DNA of 64,000 nt from Lenzites betulinus (taxonomy: Eukaryota > Basidiomycota > Agaricomycetes > Polyporales > Polyporaceae). Position numbers and translations under genes: made by a program. Of this stretch, positions 1-12,122 are shown one piece after another (within the stretch, counting starts at the first letter, position 1; each line of letters opens with the position of its first letter). The notes below the pieces were generated by a model. That model was not told the DNA's origin and made no database searches. It saw nothing but the letters and a program-made list of their open reading frames with translations. The stretch covers positions 124,001-188,000 of the forward strand of contig JABYQU010000049.1 in the NCBI GenBank assembly GCA_022264855.1, in the 5' to 3' direction.

Positions 1-931
1 GATCGGTGACCGTGATGTGAAGGGTAAGGATAGCATGGGACCGAGAAGAGACCGAGTTGAGGTTGGTAGAGCCGACGGACCGCTGCTTGTTGGCTTGCCT
101 GAGAGAGCGCGTGCATATCAATATCCCATGGAGCTGCGGAGGTAGAACGAGGCTTACGAGAAGGCGAGCTCGAAGTCGTCAAGGGACTCCACGGGTAGGA
201 CGGATAGATTGGCGACAAAGACCTGGCCGGATTCGTTCTCGCGAACTGGCAGCTTCAGCGCCTTGAAGGTGAGGTAGTCAGCAGGAGAGGAAACGTGAAC
301 AGCACAAGTGAGGCGTACGGATTCTCTGTCGACCAGGAGGTCATAGACCTCGTCCTTGTAAATCTCCATATAGGAAACGGAGATGGAGGCCGTAGGATGT
401 TCAGAGACGGTGCGTTGAAATATGTCCTAGAGGTTTGTTCATTGGAGACGTGAGGCGTGAAAGATATAATGAGAGTACTGACCTGGACGGCACGAGGGAT
501 GATGCCGGGTTGCTGCTTGCTACCCTGCATAGTGTGCGTCTTACCGGAAGATGTGACACCATATGCAAAGACCGTCACCGTCTGCAAGAGAGGCGTATGT
601 TAAAGTAGAAGCGGTAGGAGAAGGGGGAGGCCATACCATTCCCGAGAACGCAAGGTCAATGAGGGGTTTGACGTCACGTTCAAAGATCTCCTGTTGGGAT
701 GAGTGCTCATCATAGCAAGAAGAGAACCTGGAGAACACTGAGTAGGATTTCAAAGGCGAGCGCGATGGAAACTGACGGGTAGTTGAATGTCTGGGAGGGG
801 TCGCGGGGATTGTCGACGATGATTGCAGAGAGGGCGTCGGTGTCTCTGCGGACACGGATGGCGTTGTCGTGCTGTTCGCCCGGGATTGGGGGACGCAGAC
901 GTGCGGCAATCCTTACGCGCGAGAAAGACAT
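1..931 (-). CDS. Kinesin motor protein, N-terminal part (3' end lies off the left edge)
   Basis: Microtubule motor ATPase. The first ATG of the motor frame is at 929-931, and the protein opens with a typical kinesin first strand (VRIAARLRP). Splicing by eye gives an exon ending in FNYP, then one with [19 protein letters not shown], then the P-loop exon with [16 protein letters not shown] near 490-590, then [15 protein letters not shown] near 330-400, then [16 protein letters not shown] near 200-265. Order and spacing match a kinesin head with an N-terminal motor; the ATP-binding GxxxxGKT/TxxG signature is intact. Introns are about 50-65 bases with GT-AG ends. Switch I/II and the tail lie outside the window, so the class cannot be fixed; the short N-terminus before the first strand is compatible with kinesin-10 or a related group, which is only a guess. 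Everything upstream of 931 in this frame reads into non-conserved sequence. Confidence 0.9.
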
Positions 932-1179
932 ATCCGCATCTGGCGACGGAATGGGAACGGGCAAAGGAGGAGGAGAGGATCCAGAGGACAGTAAGTGGGC
1001 GTCTGTCCGCGGCTCGCGTGAACCGTGGGTATGTCTCCAAACCACATGACCGCGACATACCAACGCGAACGCAGGCGCCGGCGAAGATACGATGTTATGT
1101 TGCACGACGACGACCAAAACATAGAGAAAGGCTCGCGCAGCCGATAAATCTTGTCGTCCTTGCACCACTATCACCCGCC

Positions 1180-1475
1180 GAAGCGATAGATGACTGCCTT
1201 GCTTTGCTGGCCCGTCGTGCACAACTTTCATCGGGAGTCACGCTGCATTGCACCGCGTTCTCCTGCTCCTGGGACCTGGCATGCGGGGATCCACCAGACA
1301 TACTCCACACGATCTTTACTGAGGCGTCTTCTGGTATGTTACCAGCCTTGTAGACGCAGCTATACTTGCTGAAGTCTTCCGTTGGCTCGTGAAGCTGTGG
1401 GGTACGACCAGCACTAGATTTCACTTGCTGTTACTTCCATGCCGCAGTGCAAGTAGGATATTTCACTATACTCTG
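1180..1475 (+). pseudogene. Decayed duplicate of the 5' end of the MYND gene at 8.4 kb
   Basis: Read against 8165-8480 this stretch aligns almost end to end: shared blocks include the words around the BamHI-like GGGGATCCAC, CATACTC, ACGATCTTT, CTGAGG, GTCTTCTGGTA, CTTGTAGAC and GATTTCACTTGCTG. Small insertions and deletions (for example 8 bases near 1392) shift the frame relative to the parent. In one frame both copies keep GVFWY...LVD...AE...LVK, suggesting the copied DNA was coding. No open continuation is present after 1475, where the sequence becomes the alpha-galactosidase promoter. It is therefore a partial, broken duplicate. Confidence 0.6.
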
Positions 1476-1739
1476 ATTTATGGCAGCCGCTGCCCACGAA
1501 CAGCTTGCTGGATGTTGCATGTCCTGTCTCGTTTCATTTATCCGCAGTCGACTGAACCTCCAGCGCTGGCCAGTGACCTCACAACTTCTCCAAACTCTGC
1601 GCCTGCCTCCTCGGCGCATCACAGAGTCTTAGATCTCAAACCCGGCGTCCCTGTTCCGCCCCAAACCCTCGAAGCGCTTCACCGGCTCGCGCAGGGAGGC
1701 TCCCTTCTGCGGTGCACATGCCCGCCTCGCCGCTCGCAG

Positions 1740-1748
1740 TATATAAAG
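1740..1748 (+). promoter_or_regulatory. TATA box of the alpha-galactosidase gene
   Basis: TATATAAAG lies 73 bases before the ATG at 1821, on the coding strand, in otherwise GC-rich DNA. The position suits a core promoter with a very short 5' leader. Inference from position only. Confidence 0.55.
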
Positions 1749-1820
1749 CGGGGCTGGGCCGCATACTGGGTTGCTGACGGCCCGCAAGGATTCACCTTCA
1801 GGTCGACTTCTCCTATAATC

Positions 1821-4351
1821 ATGGGATCTTTTATACTCCTGCTCGCGTCGCTCTTGACTGGAACGATCTTGCGCAGGGAGCCCCCTGTTGTCCAAGCCCT
1901 TGACAACGGGGTAGCCAGGCTGCCAGGTGAAGTCATATCCAACGTCCTCTCTCTGAGGGTCTAAGCTGACTAGCACTACTCTAGTACTCGGCTATAACAG
2001 TAAGTTGCACGTCGACCCCATTCCGATGGTCTAGGCGACTGAGACGTGTTCCCTCATTCCCCAGCCTGGAACGCTTACCATGTCAGATAGCCAGTTCATA
2101 CACATGGAACCAATATACTAAACCACTTGGCACCCGTAGTGCGACATCAACGAAACTGTGGTCTTGGAAGCTGCCAAGCTGATAGTCTCCCTCGGCCTTT
2201 CTGTAGGCAACCTACCTTCCGTCTATTTGACGTGCTTACCGATTTCAACTGCGTCTTTTCCAGGATGTAGGGTATAAGTACATTAATATCGATGACTGCT
2301 ACGCCGAGAAGAACCGTAGCGCGTCTGGCGACATTGTCGCAGGTAGGCGACGGGTGCCACGAGCCCCACAGATTCGCAAACTGACAGATACCGTACGCAG
2401 ACAAAACGCGTTTCCCCGCCGGTATGAAAAAGCTCACAAACCAGATCCACGCTATGGGACTGTAAGTGCTTTCGTTCTGTTCACGATACCTTTGCATCCT
2501 CAAATCTCCACGCGGAACCAGTAAAGCCGGAATTGTAAGTAGCGTAGCGGAATTTTATACACTTCTGGTCATCGCTGACTTGCACTTAGTATAGTGATTC
2601 GGGCTGGTTTACCTGTCAGCTCTACCCCGGCTCCTACCAGAATGAGGCTAGGTAGTGATGATCTCTCGCACGCTACAACTCGACCCACTGACTGATTTAC
2701 CGCACACGACAGGGATGCGAAGACTTTCCAGGACTGGGGCTTCGACTACTTGAAGTCAGTCCGCGCAACTTACCCCGAGATATTGGTCTGACGATTAAAC
2801 CTACAGGTATGATAACTGTGCCGGTACGCCTTCTCGTCCACTCGCGATTCATTTTCGCCGAAACAATCGCGTTCCTAGTCCCCTACGACGATATTATCCG
2901 CGAAGGCATTGTCGGAAGTACGCTCCGTATCTACCTGCGCGCCGTTTTATCGGCTAACACATCTCACCCCAGAGTACCAACGTATGGCAAACGCGATCAC
3001 GGATCTATCCAAGAGCTCTGGGAAGCCGCCCCTGGTCTTCTCCATCTGCGAGTGGGGCAGGGTTCGTGCTTCACGTTGAAGCGTCGTGTTGCTGCTGATA
3101 CACAGAACCATTGACTGCAGGAACAGCCTTGGCTTTGGGGTCGGCGTTTAGGGCAAAGCTGGAGGGTACGTCTCTTATTTTCCATCGCACTGGAAGATTT
3201 CACCTGATGTGATCCAGACAACGGGCGACATCGGTGTGTACACGAAGACATGGATGATGTCTCCGTCCGCATACTGACATGATCTGTAGGTCCAAATGTA
3301 GGTTCGATTGCAAGCATCATCAACCAGTATGCCTCCCTCACTGCTATCTATCTTTGAAGCTAACGCGACTACTCTCAGGAACTCGTTCATAGCGTGGGCA
3401 TCCGACTTCTACGGCCACAATGACATGGATATCGTATGTTATTCTACTCTACATGCTATTGACCATCTGTTGACATCTGGTGTAGCTTGAAATGTCAGTT
3501 TAGATCTGTCTGCACGTTCTGACTTGCTCAGACTTTCGATAGAGGCAATGGCGGCCTCACCCACGATGAGGCAAAGACGCACTTCACCGCTTGGGCGCTC
3601 ATGAAATCGCCACTGCTCATTGGTACCGATGTACGCCAACTTCCGCATCTGCGCATCTGCTGAAAGTTCATGCTGACGAATGAACGAACCTGTCTCGTGC
3701 TGGCAGCTTTCGAAGATTTCCGACAACGACCTTGCCATCCTCAAGAACAAAGAGATCTTGGCGATCAACCAGGACCCAGTTGTTGGTACAAGTGTAATAC
3801 CCTTCCGCTGGGGCATCAACGTACGTCTCATATGCTCCGTCGCCTGGAGGACCAGCTATGCTAATCGACTCATTCTGGCCCATCTTCAGCCTGACTGGGT
3901 GAGCAACAGCACGAGTCCCGCGCAGTACTGGAGCGGCGAAAGCCAGAACGGGACCGTCTTCATGCTCGTTCGTATCTCCCATGAATATATGAACAAGGTC
4001 ACACACGCTCACCGCGTCTACAGATCAACACGCTCAATTCGACCGCAGACATGTTCTTCAACCTGACCGAGTCGCCCTGGATCCGCGCCGGTCGCCAGTA
4101 TGCCGTCCGGGTAGGCCTTTCGTTTCCCACTACAAGATTCACTTGATAACGCTCACCCTATGCAGGACCTCTGGACGCACACCGACAACGGCACCGCAGT
4201 TCGCAATTTCACCGCGCGCGCAGTCCCGGCGCACGGCGTCGTCGCGTTGCTCCTGAAGGACGCAGGCGACGAGCCTGCGGGCTCTGGGCCGCCGTGCGCG
4301 CGCCCTGAGTGGTGCATCAACCAGAACGGCACGCTCGCGCCTGGGGCCTAA
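1821..4351 (+). CDS. GH27 alpha-galactosidase, secreted, 22 exons
   Basis: Hydrolyses terminal alpha-1,6-galactose from galacto-oligosaccharides and galactomannan outside the cell. The ATG at 1821 begins a hydrophobic signal peptide (GSFILLLASLLTG). Splicing by eye gives exons 1821-1926, 1985-1999, 2065-2081, 2140-2202, 2264-2342, 2401-2461, 2522-2534, 2590-2651, 2713-2754, 2807-2823, 2879-2917, 2973-3061, 3121-3165, 3197-3233, 3290-3326, 3379-3433, 3486-3493, 3543-3630, 3707-3820, 3890-3967, 4024-4110 and 4166-4351. They sum to 1338 bases (445 residues plus stop) with no frame break. Family motifs run in order: LGYNTWNAYHC, YINIDDCY, GIYSDSGW, YLKYDNCA (nucleophile Asp about 155), QSWRISPDV (acid/base Asp about 220), GHNDMDILEIGNGGLT, LMKSPLLIGTD and INQDPVV. 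The C-terminal beta-domain has a LWTH motif. Several exons are only 8-17 bases. A TATA box stands at 1740. Not obviously linked in function to its neighbours. Confidence 0.93.
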
Positions 4352-4918
4352 TGAAGACGTTGCTCCATGGCTCTTTGCGTCTGGTTTGAACTACAATGAG
4401 GTTGAGCAGTCTCAATATGTGATTACGTGTCTAGGAATAATGTGTGGAGTCGTGTATCCTGCGACTGAGCACGAATATTGATGGCACTAGCGGATTCCCA
4501 ACTGCCATGGAATATTGTCCATTGAGCGATTAAGTACTAGTTTCTTACCAAGGCGGTGCACGCCGATGTCTGCGTAGAGGCGCACGGTGATGATAATCCA
4601 CCAACCTCTTAAGGCAATGTGGTCCGCAGTTCGAGTGCTTCAGCTTGCTTGCGCTCAGTCTGGGAAAGAACTAAGGATGAATAGTACAAGATGATGTAGG
4701 GTAGGTATTGGTGACATGAAGGCGCATACAAGAGGGAGCGTTACGGGTGGAGAGCGGACGGTAAGGAGCGTGGGTGGGACAAATACGTGATAACAGGAGG
4801 ACAGTACAACGAGGACAACGGCCCAAAGGGGAAGACAAATGATAGAGAGCGTGGATGGAATGACTTGTCCTGACAGCCCGACGTAGAAAATCCTGTTGTC
4901 GACGTTCCTAGAGAGCGA
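4352..4918. other. Convergent intergenic region
   Basis: Lies between the stop codons of the alpha-galactosidase (+) and the FunK1 kinase (-) and should hold both 3' UTRs. No further gene, repeat or structure was recognised. Confidence 0.5.
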
Positions 4919-7319
4919 CTATTTGGACTCCTCGACGCGCACGCGCTTGGGCGTTGAAGGCGGCTCAACGTCGTCGACGTCCTCGTCATCGCGCTTCACT
5001 GCCTTGGTCACGAGCGCGTTCATGTAGGCAGTTGGAACGCGAGGGATCTCGTCGCCAAGCTTGTAGCCCTTCTTCGGGCGCTGGTCCTTCACCTTGTCGT
5101 CCTGCGGCCACTCGTGCGCCTTCTCGCCGTTGAGGTATCCCAATAATAGTTGGCCCATCGCGTCGTGGGTCAGCAATTTCTTTGCGTTTTCCCGTTCCTT
5201 GAGACTGACGACGCTGGCCTTCCCAGATTGTGCTGCCTTAGGAAGCGATGGGACGGGACCTCCAAGCCACGTCTTCTTTGGGCGCTGCCTAGCCCCTTGG
5301 CTCGAGGAAGACGCATTGGCGGTTTTGCTCGTGGTCGGGTTGGCGGACTCCTCTGGAGGATGAGCGATGGCGTAGTGCGCCTTCAACCATGCGAGAATCT
5401 CGCGGAAGATGTAGTTGATTGGATGGGTGACTGTCTCTCCTCCTTCCTGCCAGCCGAAGGTGAGTATTTTCTCACCGCCGTCTTGCACGAATCCAATGAA
5501 ACCCGTTCTCATCGAGGAGAACTTGGCCATTCCGCATGCGTAACCTGTGTCTGTATCTTCGAAGTCGTCGAAGTATGCGTACAGGAGCTTTCCGACGTTC
5601 CTCTCTGCACAATTGTGGGGGAGGAAACGAATGGCGATGTAGAGGAGGACATGGAAGAAAGACTCCAGTTCATCCGTGATCGCGATAGGCTTTTCTGGAT
5701 TGTTAAGAGCATGGGCAGACATGAACTGCCACGTACCCTGAGATGTCTCATGAGCAATGCTGTTGACAGGGATGTGAACGAGATACGTACCATACGATCG
5801 GGCTGGCGCGCTACAGGCGACGTGTTGTTTACGTCCTTGGACAGTTCCCAGTCGTTGAGCATCCCCTCCCAGAGATCGTCGTCATCGCCACTAGGATAGA
5901 GAAGGATATTGCCCGCGCTGATGTCGCGGTGAATAATACCAAGCGCATAAGCCCTCGCATGCGCTAATCCGAGAAGGTATGAGTTTAGCAAAATCAGCAG
6001 ATAATAGGTATCGCGGACTTGCCTTCCAGGCAACAAGCTATCGCTTTGACAAGCTCGTAGCCGTCCCTAAATTCCGTCAACGGTCTCCCGACTTCCTTCA
6101 CTACAAGACGGTAGTGTTCGTGCTTCTTGAGTGGGCATGGAGCGTCCGGGCTAACTCCGGGGCGGTACTGGTACCAGAGACTCTGTGACTTTGTAGTCTG
6201 ACCGAGGTCCCCGTGACACATGAGCGTAGGAACGTAGAGGACGTTCTCCTTGTTGAGTCTTTCGAGAACGGCACCCTCCTTCTTGATCTCCTCGTGAACC
6301 ACGCGCCACGAGTCCTTGAGGTATACGAACGGTTTGTCCATATTGTCGGCATCGAGTGCGACATACCCTCGCGTACCCCGTCCGGCCACACCCTCCGACC
6401 TGAAGTGTGGTTTCCCCACAAAGAATCGCCGCCGCTCACCGGTACGCTCGTCCGTGAGCGCGAGAATCCACAGCGGCCATGCGGGATCAAGAGATTGCAG
6501 AAATAGGTCCCGGGTGTAGTCTTTGGGGGCATGGCGTATCTTCTGGCGCATAATCTTCGCGCACGGCATGTCGTAAGAGACGCGCTCCGCGGTAGTGTCG
6601 ACGCCTCGCTCTTCCGGGGACAGGCGTGCGAAGCGCCAGAAGAAGTCCATGAGGAACTTGCCTTCGGTCTTGTAGTTGAATTTCTTGGTGACAAACAGTC
6701 CGGAGCGGTCAACACGGAGGAGGCGAGCGTCCTCCTCGATGATGAGGACCATGAAGAGGAAGTTGAGGTGCTGATGGTCGAGCGTGGACTGCACATACGC
6801 TAGGATCTGACCAAGCGCCTCCTTCCCCTCGGCGGTGCTTGTCTTCGCATCTGGATTGGAGTCGTCGAACGGGTCCTTGGTCTTGGTGGACTTGACCTCG
6901 ATGGGCACTGCGATACTCGACCAGTCAACCGCGGGAGAGAGTTTCTTACCGTCCTTGCCGTACTCGACGTCTGGTGCATGCGTCGAAGGGTACATACCGC
7001 AGTCCACGGCTTGATTCGAGGTGGCATTCTTGTCTCCTCTACTTGGCGTGGCGACGAACGTGAACTCAGGACAGAGCTGTGTGCCTTCCGAGTCCTCGCC
7101 GTTGAGCGCCGTCATCTGTGCGACAATGTCAGCATTGCAGGTGGCAAGTGCGGCAAGAGGTACGCATACCAGAGGCTCATGTATGTCCAGCTCATTGGTT
7201 GCTTTCGGAACGGAGCCGAGGATGGTGGAGAACGCCGTCGGCATGATGAGGTTCTTCGGCGTTGGGACGAACTCTCGCAAGAAGTCCGCAGGTGAAACAA
7301 GAGTAGTCTTGCCATCCAT
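4919..7319 (-). CDS. FunK1-type fungal protein kinase
   Basis: Putative serine/threonine kinase of the fungal-specific FunK1 family. The ATG is at 7317-7319. The N-terminal half carries the family hallmarks WSSIAVPIEVKSTK, EGKEALGQILAY, LLRVDRSGLFVTKKF and LYVPTLMCHGDLGQT. The catalytic part has GIIHRDISAGNILL (HRD Asp and Asn present) and LNDWELSKD, with DWE in place of DFG as is usual in this family, followed by GTWQFMSAHAL. The C-terminal tail, from about 5370 down to 4919, is low-complexity and basic (TPKRVRVEESK). Introns inferred: one of about 54 bases in the first quarter (after DIHEPL), one near 5962-6046 before the HRD exon, and one near 5735-5790 just before GTWQF. The protein is about 700 residues, normal for the family. 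Substrates are unknown. The gene converges with the alpha-galactosidase. Confidence 0.87.
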
Positions 7320-8448
7320 GGCTGCGCGAAGCTCTCGACAATGTATAGCCTAGCTTCTGTTTTTCGAAGATCATAGGGAAGTTTCTCATGGGTGAGTCTC
7401 CCATACTGGCGGAGGAAACTGGGAAAGGATGCTCACCGGGCAGTGTATTCCGGGGCGGTTTATATCGGAGTTGGCCACAATCAACGGGAGAGTGCGACTG
7501 TATAGATTTGGCCTACCAAGGAGCTTGATATGTTAGTCTATGGCTGAGATTTCAAGCCCAGCGCGTCAAACCTGGTGGTTGAGGTGAAGTCGCAAAACAT
7601 ACAAACGCGCTATGATAAAAGTGTGACACGTGCACGTGACACTCGGGCGCCGACCCGCGGCTCGATGTCTGCCCCAAAAACCTTTCAACTCTCTCTCTCT
7701 CTCTCATATTCTTGTGCATGTAATATAGATGTTGCAACTTCCGCGGAGACGAGCAGAAGATCTGGATATTGTATGTGTGACTGGGCGCTACTGGGCGCTT
7801 GACACGGCTGGCTAAAGGTGGCTGTGTATGTTTTCCTGCCCTTGGCGTTGCCGCGGTTATTGCTCCGGATATGTACTTGCTCGTTCATCGTCTGTCTAGG
7901 GGAGACAAGATTGCGCTGGAGAATCCAAGCAGGGCCTGTTTAACACGGCGGGGGGTCGTGGCGGATATGGGCCCCAGCGGGGCACTACTAATGGTAGCTG
8001 TCCAGTCATATTCAAGTTAGTACCCACGCCAATCACTGCCGCAGCATCGATCCCATGGAGGCTCAGTAGAGGCTGGCGTCCGTTATTCCTGGTTGAAGCG
8101 CTCATCTGCTTCGAGATTTCAGCTTGAAACCTGACCTTGACGACTCTGCAAGCAACTCGCACAACCTCCAAAGCGACCGATGGCTGCTTTGCTAACCTGG
8201 CCCGTTACATACTACTTCTATCCGATTGGGAGTCATTCTGCCCTGCACCTTACCCGCGATCTACCTCCCGAGAAACCAGCCTGCGTTCTTCTGCTCCCAT
8301 GCGGGGATCCACGAAACATACTCTATACGATCTTTTCTGAGGTGTCTTCTGGTACGCTGCCGGCCTTGTAGACACAACTGCGTTTGCTGAATTCCCACAT
8401 TTTCTCGTGAAGTGCGACCAGCACTCGATTTCACTTGCTGCGACTTCG
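7320..8448. other. Intergenic region with (CT)n microsatellite and possible upstream exon
   Basis: Separates the divergent FunK1 and MYND genes. A CT dinucleotide run lies at about 7688-7706. From about 8165 to 8448 the sequence is the parent of the duplicate at 1180-1475 and is open in the MYND frame back to 8341, so a further 5' exon of the MYND gene may lie here. No other gene was seen. Confidence 0.45.
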
Positions 8449-11400
8449 ATGCCGGAGTGCTTGGTGAGATGTTTCACTATTATTCTCCAACACTCAGATT
8501 GCTCAAGTTATGTAGCTCGGGATGTTCTCCTTCTCTCCATGATCGTAGACGGTGTTCCGTCGAAGGTCATCTGGGACGTTTACATCGATATGCACTTCGA
8601 TGATGAAACACTTGCCTTCTTCACCACTCAGTGTCGCAAGCTTATCGAACACTCTCAAACCACCGACGCATGGCAAGCATCCCCATACTACTCAACTCTT
8701 AGAATGGGCTCTGAATTCACTCTTGACGAAATCCACCGGCACTGGTCCCTATATCTTGGAGCAGCCATCGCCACAAATGACCAGGAGCTGCATGCAATTC
8801 TGGTCAATGGTCGTGCGGCAGTTCGGAGAAAACACTATGATAGTCCGTCCACTGGTACAACTGTCACCTCTACCGGTCGGTCAGCGGGCCCTCTGTTTAA
8901 TGCTGCCTTTCGTCTGTACACCCAACAACTTCGTCGCTACTGGGAGACAGGTGTAACCTCGAACAAACGTCCAACATCATCCCATGTAAATCCAACCTTC
9001 CTGTACTGCAGAGCTGGCAAGGTCTTTGCTGTGCACCATGAGACCGACCCATTAGCCCCATTCCATCTTGCGGATCTCTTTGCCAACAAACGTGACACGA
9101 TCACAACAGATCACATGGTGGCGGCTGCCCGCAAGGAGTTCGACGGATGGTGCACGTCCTATCGCATGTGGCTGTCCACCCCGCGCCGTCCAGTCTTTAT
9201 CAGGTTCCTTCTGGGCGACGTTCTTGCCATCGCGAAAGCGCTACAATACCACAATGACAATGCAGAAGCCGGTTCCATCTCACTCCCCCCAGCACAGTGG
9301 ACCAGCCAAGCGGTCCAACTGAGTGTCCACGAATACGGCGTCTCTCATGCCCCAACTCGCTTCGACGCCATTGACACATCTAATATTTGTGATTCCATTG
9401 GCATGCTCAATATCCTCCTTGCTACTACTCCACTCCTCGTCCCATCTCCGTCCAGCGGGGTTCTCTACACCGAATCTTTCTTGAGCGACAACTCGGATCC
9501 CTCGAAACAACGTGAAATGATCTTCATCGCCGATCTAGCGATACATTCTCTCCTTCTTGGTGTCGCCCCCGTTGGTGCTCTCTCGGGTTTCACTGCTCAA
9601 TCTAACACCCACGAGCTCCTCCTGAGAATGGCAGGTCTTGGAAGTGACGGCGCCGCCAGCCTTCATCACCAGACATTGACCTGGAAGAGACCTTGGACTG
9701 CTGATATAATGTTGGGTGTCCCGCCCCTCATTGACCTCCCTCCTGCTCAGTTGGCCTCGATAATTGACCGCGTCTACATCTTCCTCTTTCAAAGGGAAAA
9801 CCCAGTGGCTTACATCTCCGGAGAGACTCGCACTAACAGTCTTGCCACTACCATGCGCGTGGGGCACTACACGAGGGAAACCTTCGTCGTATTGCTTCTT
9901 TCCATCCGCGACCGGCTCTCCCTTTCTGCTACGCTTTGGTCAAATGCCATGACACTCTTCCTTCGGAAGCTTCAGCAACGGTCAAGCGCCTCGGTGCAAC
10001 ACACTTTGGACGCTGTCAGTGCTCTAGAACTCAATGCCCTCCTTTGCCGTTACCATCTCCACCCCGAACCCGGTCCTGCCGAAACCTTCTGTGCGCCCAC
10101 TGGTCGTCTTTCTCGCTGGACTACAATCCCCCTTTTTGTCCGCATCTATCTTACCATCCCTCTCTCCAAATTGACGGTGCTTCGCGATCCCCGCATCACG
10201 CTCTCGGACTTGCCGCTTCAGTGTCTCCTGACAGGTTCCGGTTATGAGAACGTCTTCCAGTCAGTCCATGCAGTATTTGGAAGGGTCCGCGATATAGGAA
10301 GTCCGAATCAACCGGAGATAGTCATCGAGGAAGACACGGGCCACCTCTCTAGTGCAATGGCAGCCTCGCCGCTGGTCCTCTCTTTCGTCGTTCCTACGCC
10401 TCTTGTGGTCCGTCCCGCTGATGTGCGGAAGCCCCTTACTGTACATGCAGTCGTGAAGAAGACCTGTGCAACAATTTCCGTCCTCTCACCTATCTTGGGG
10501 CAGGAATTCTCTATCTTCTCGGCAACGTTCGAGGATGTGCGCCATGTCCATGTCATGCCCGCCGAGACAAATATACTCCCGCCACAACGTTCGACTCCGC
10601 CGTTAGCCTCTCCGGAGCATCCCCCAGCGATCGGGGAGCAGTGCCCTGTGCACGTGGAGCTAGAGGGCCGGGAAGAAAACGTTGTAGTGCTGACGGCGCG
10701 ACTTCTGGTCCAAGATGCCCAAGCTAAAGCGACATTCACGGGGGGTGCGTTGCCCACCGTTGCCCAGACGTCTTCTTGCACGATGCACGTCATCCTCGGA
10801 TCGCAAGCCCAACATGTCAACTATCCCGTTCCGATCATAGGTAGCGAGCAGACTCGGAAAGTCCGTCTTGCGCGGAAGTCGTCGTACATAGAGGTACGCC
10901 GGGTCTCAAAATACTTCCTTTTGAAGTATATAACACTGATCATTGACCCACGGTAGATTGTCGTCCATGCTGCAATTCCGTGTTTGGGGCACGCCGATGG
11001 GATGAAACTCAACCCATTCCCCATCGTGCACAAGAGAGCCCAGCAAGACCTCTCCTCTTGGAGCATGCATCGAGTGAACCTGGACAACCTGCCCGTGGTC
11101 GACGTGAAAGCTCCCACTCTGTCCTCCTGGTTCAATACCCATATGAGCTCGCAGTTCTCACAGCGCGAGGGGAAGATGAAACGGCGCGAGACGGCCCCGG
11201 ACACGCTGACGCTCGTCAAGGACACCGTTCACTACCTGATGCTCAAAACTGCAGGTCTTGGGAATAGCCCTACGCAGGGGGTGTTCGCGCTGCGCGACAA
11301 CGCGACCAATGATTCGGACACAATCTTCTTCATTCGTCGCCTCCGGTTCGACTTGTCCTCGCACACAGTCGTCTGTGACGCGTTCGTCCTCCCACTTTTC

Positions 11401-12018
11401 CCCGAGCTCATGGCGACTATCAATCCTTTCTTCACGAAGCTCATGAACAACGTATCCGGCATAACCAACACACGGACCTTCGATGGAGAGACACGCGCCT
11501 GGAAGCAAATCCTCCCCGCGCTGGTCGAACGGTGCAGGACGACGTGGACTCACAAGCCAGAGTGCGAGTACGTGATCAAAGGACGGATCCCACTAAGCGA
11601 GGAGATCCATGGCGGCGACCCATTATGCAGCTGCGGGCGCGGGAAGGAAGTGCAAGGGATGGAGGACATCGAGCTCTGGCGTCCCTTTGCCCCGCTCGTT
11701 ACCCGGATCGCGCTCTCGCCCCTCTTCGCGCTGTCATACGTGGAACCGGTCTTTCCTTCCGAACTATCGGCGCAGCGGACTGTGCATCCCATGAATGAAG
11801 CTCTTCGTCAATCGGCGACTGTGGAATCTCGTCCGATGGGTTCGCTTTCCCCCGAGGAGCAGAGTGCACAAGTAATGCAATGCCAGGTGTGTGCCAAGTC
11901 AGGACGGGGCTTGAAAAGGTGTCGCGGTTGTTTCGCAGTGGTGTACTGTTCGGTAGCTTGCCAGAAGACCCATTGGCCAGCTCATAGACAGGCATGTGGT
12001 GGTCGTGGTAGAACTTAA
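8449..12018 (+). CDS. Large MYND zinc-finger protein
   Basis: Two exons, 8449-10893 and 10957-12018, with a 63-base phase-0 intron (GTACGC...GGTAG), give 1168 residues. The only strong domain is at the C-terminus: a MYND zinc finger with CQVC, KRCRGC, VYCSVAC and HWPAHRQAC, i.e. all seven Cys and the His of the fold. MYND fingers bind proline-rich partners and usually mediate protein-protein contacts. The roughly 1100 residues before it are not recognised. This architecture, with a long conserved N-terminal part and a terminal MYND, is common in Agaricomycetes, where the function is mostly unknown. The start is uncertain: the frame is open upstream to 8341 but lacks an ATG before 8449, and conservation with the duplicate at 1180-1475 suggests coding sequence further 5'. 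Confidence 0.83.
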
Positions 12019-12122
12019 CATGTTACCGAGTCGCTATGACAACGCCAGCGACTTACAATACAGTACTAAATGTTGCGCACTCGCGGGTACGGTGACGTTC
12101 GGCTCGAGCGATGAGATCCACA

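Noticed and set aside
7688..7706. CT dinucleotide run as a regulatory element
   Set aside because: A plain microsatellite; nothing ties it to either flanking gene.
8407..8448. Start of the MYND protein at 8407
   Set aside because: The codon there is GTG, not ATG; the first in-frame ATG is 8449.
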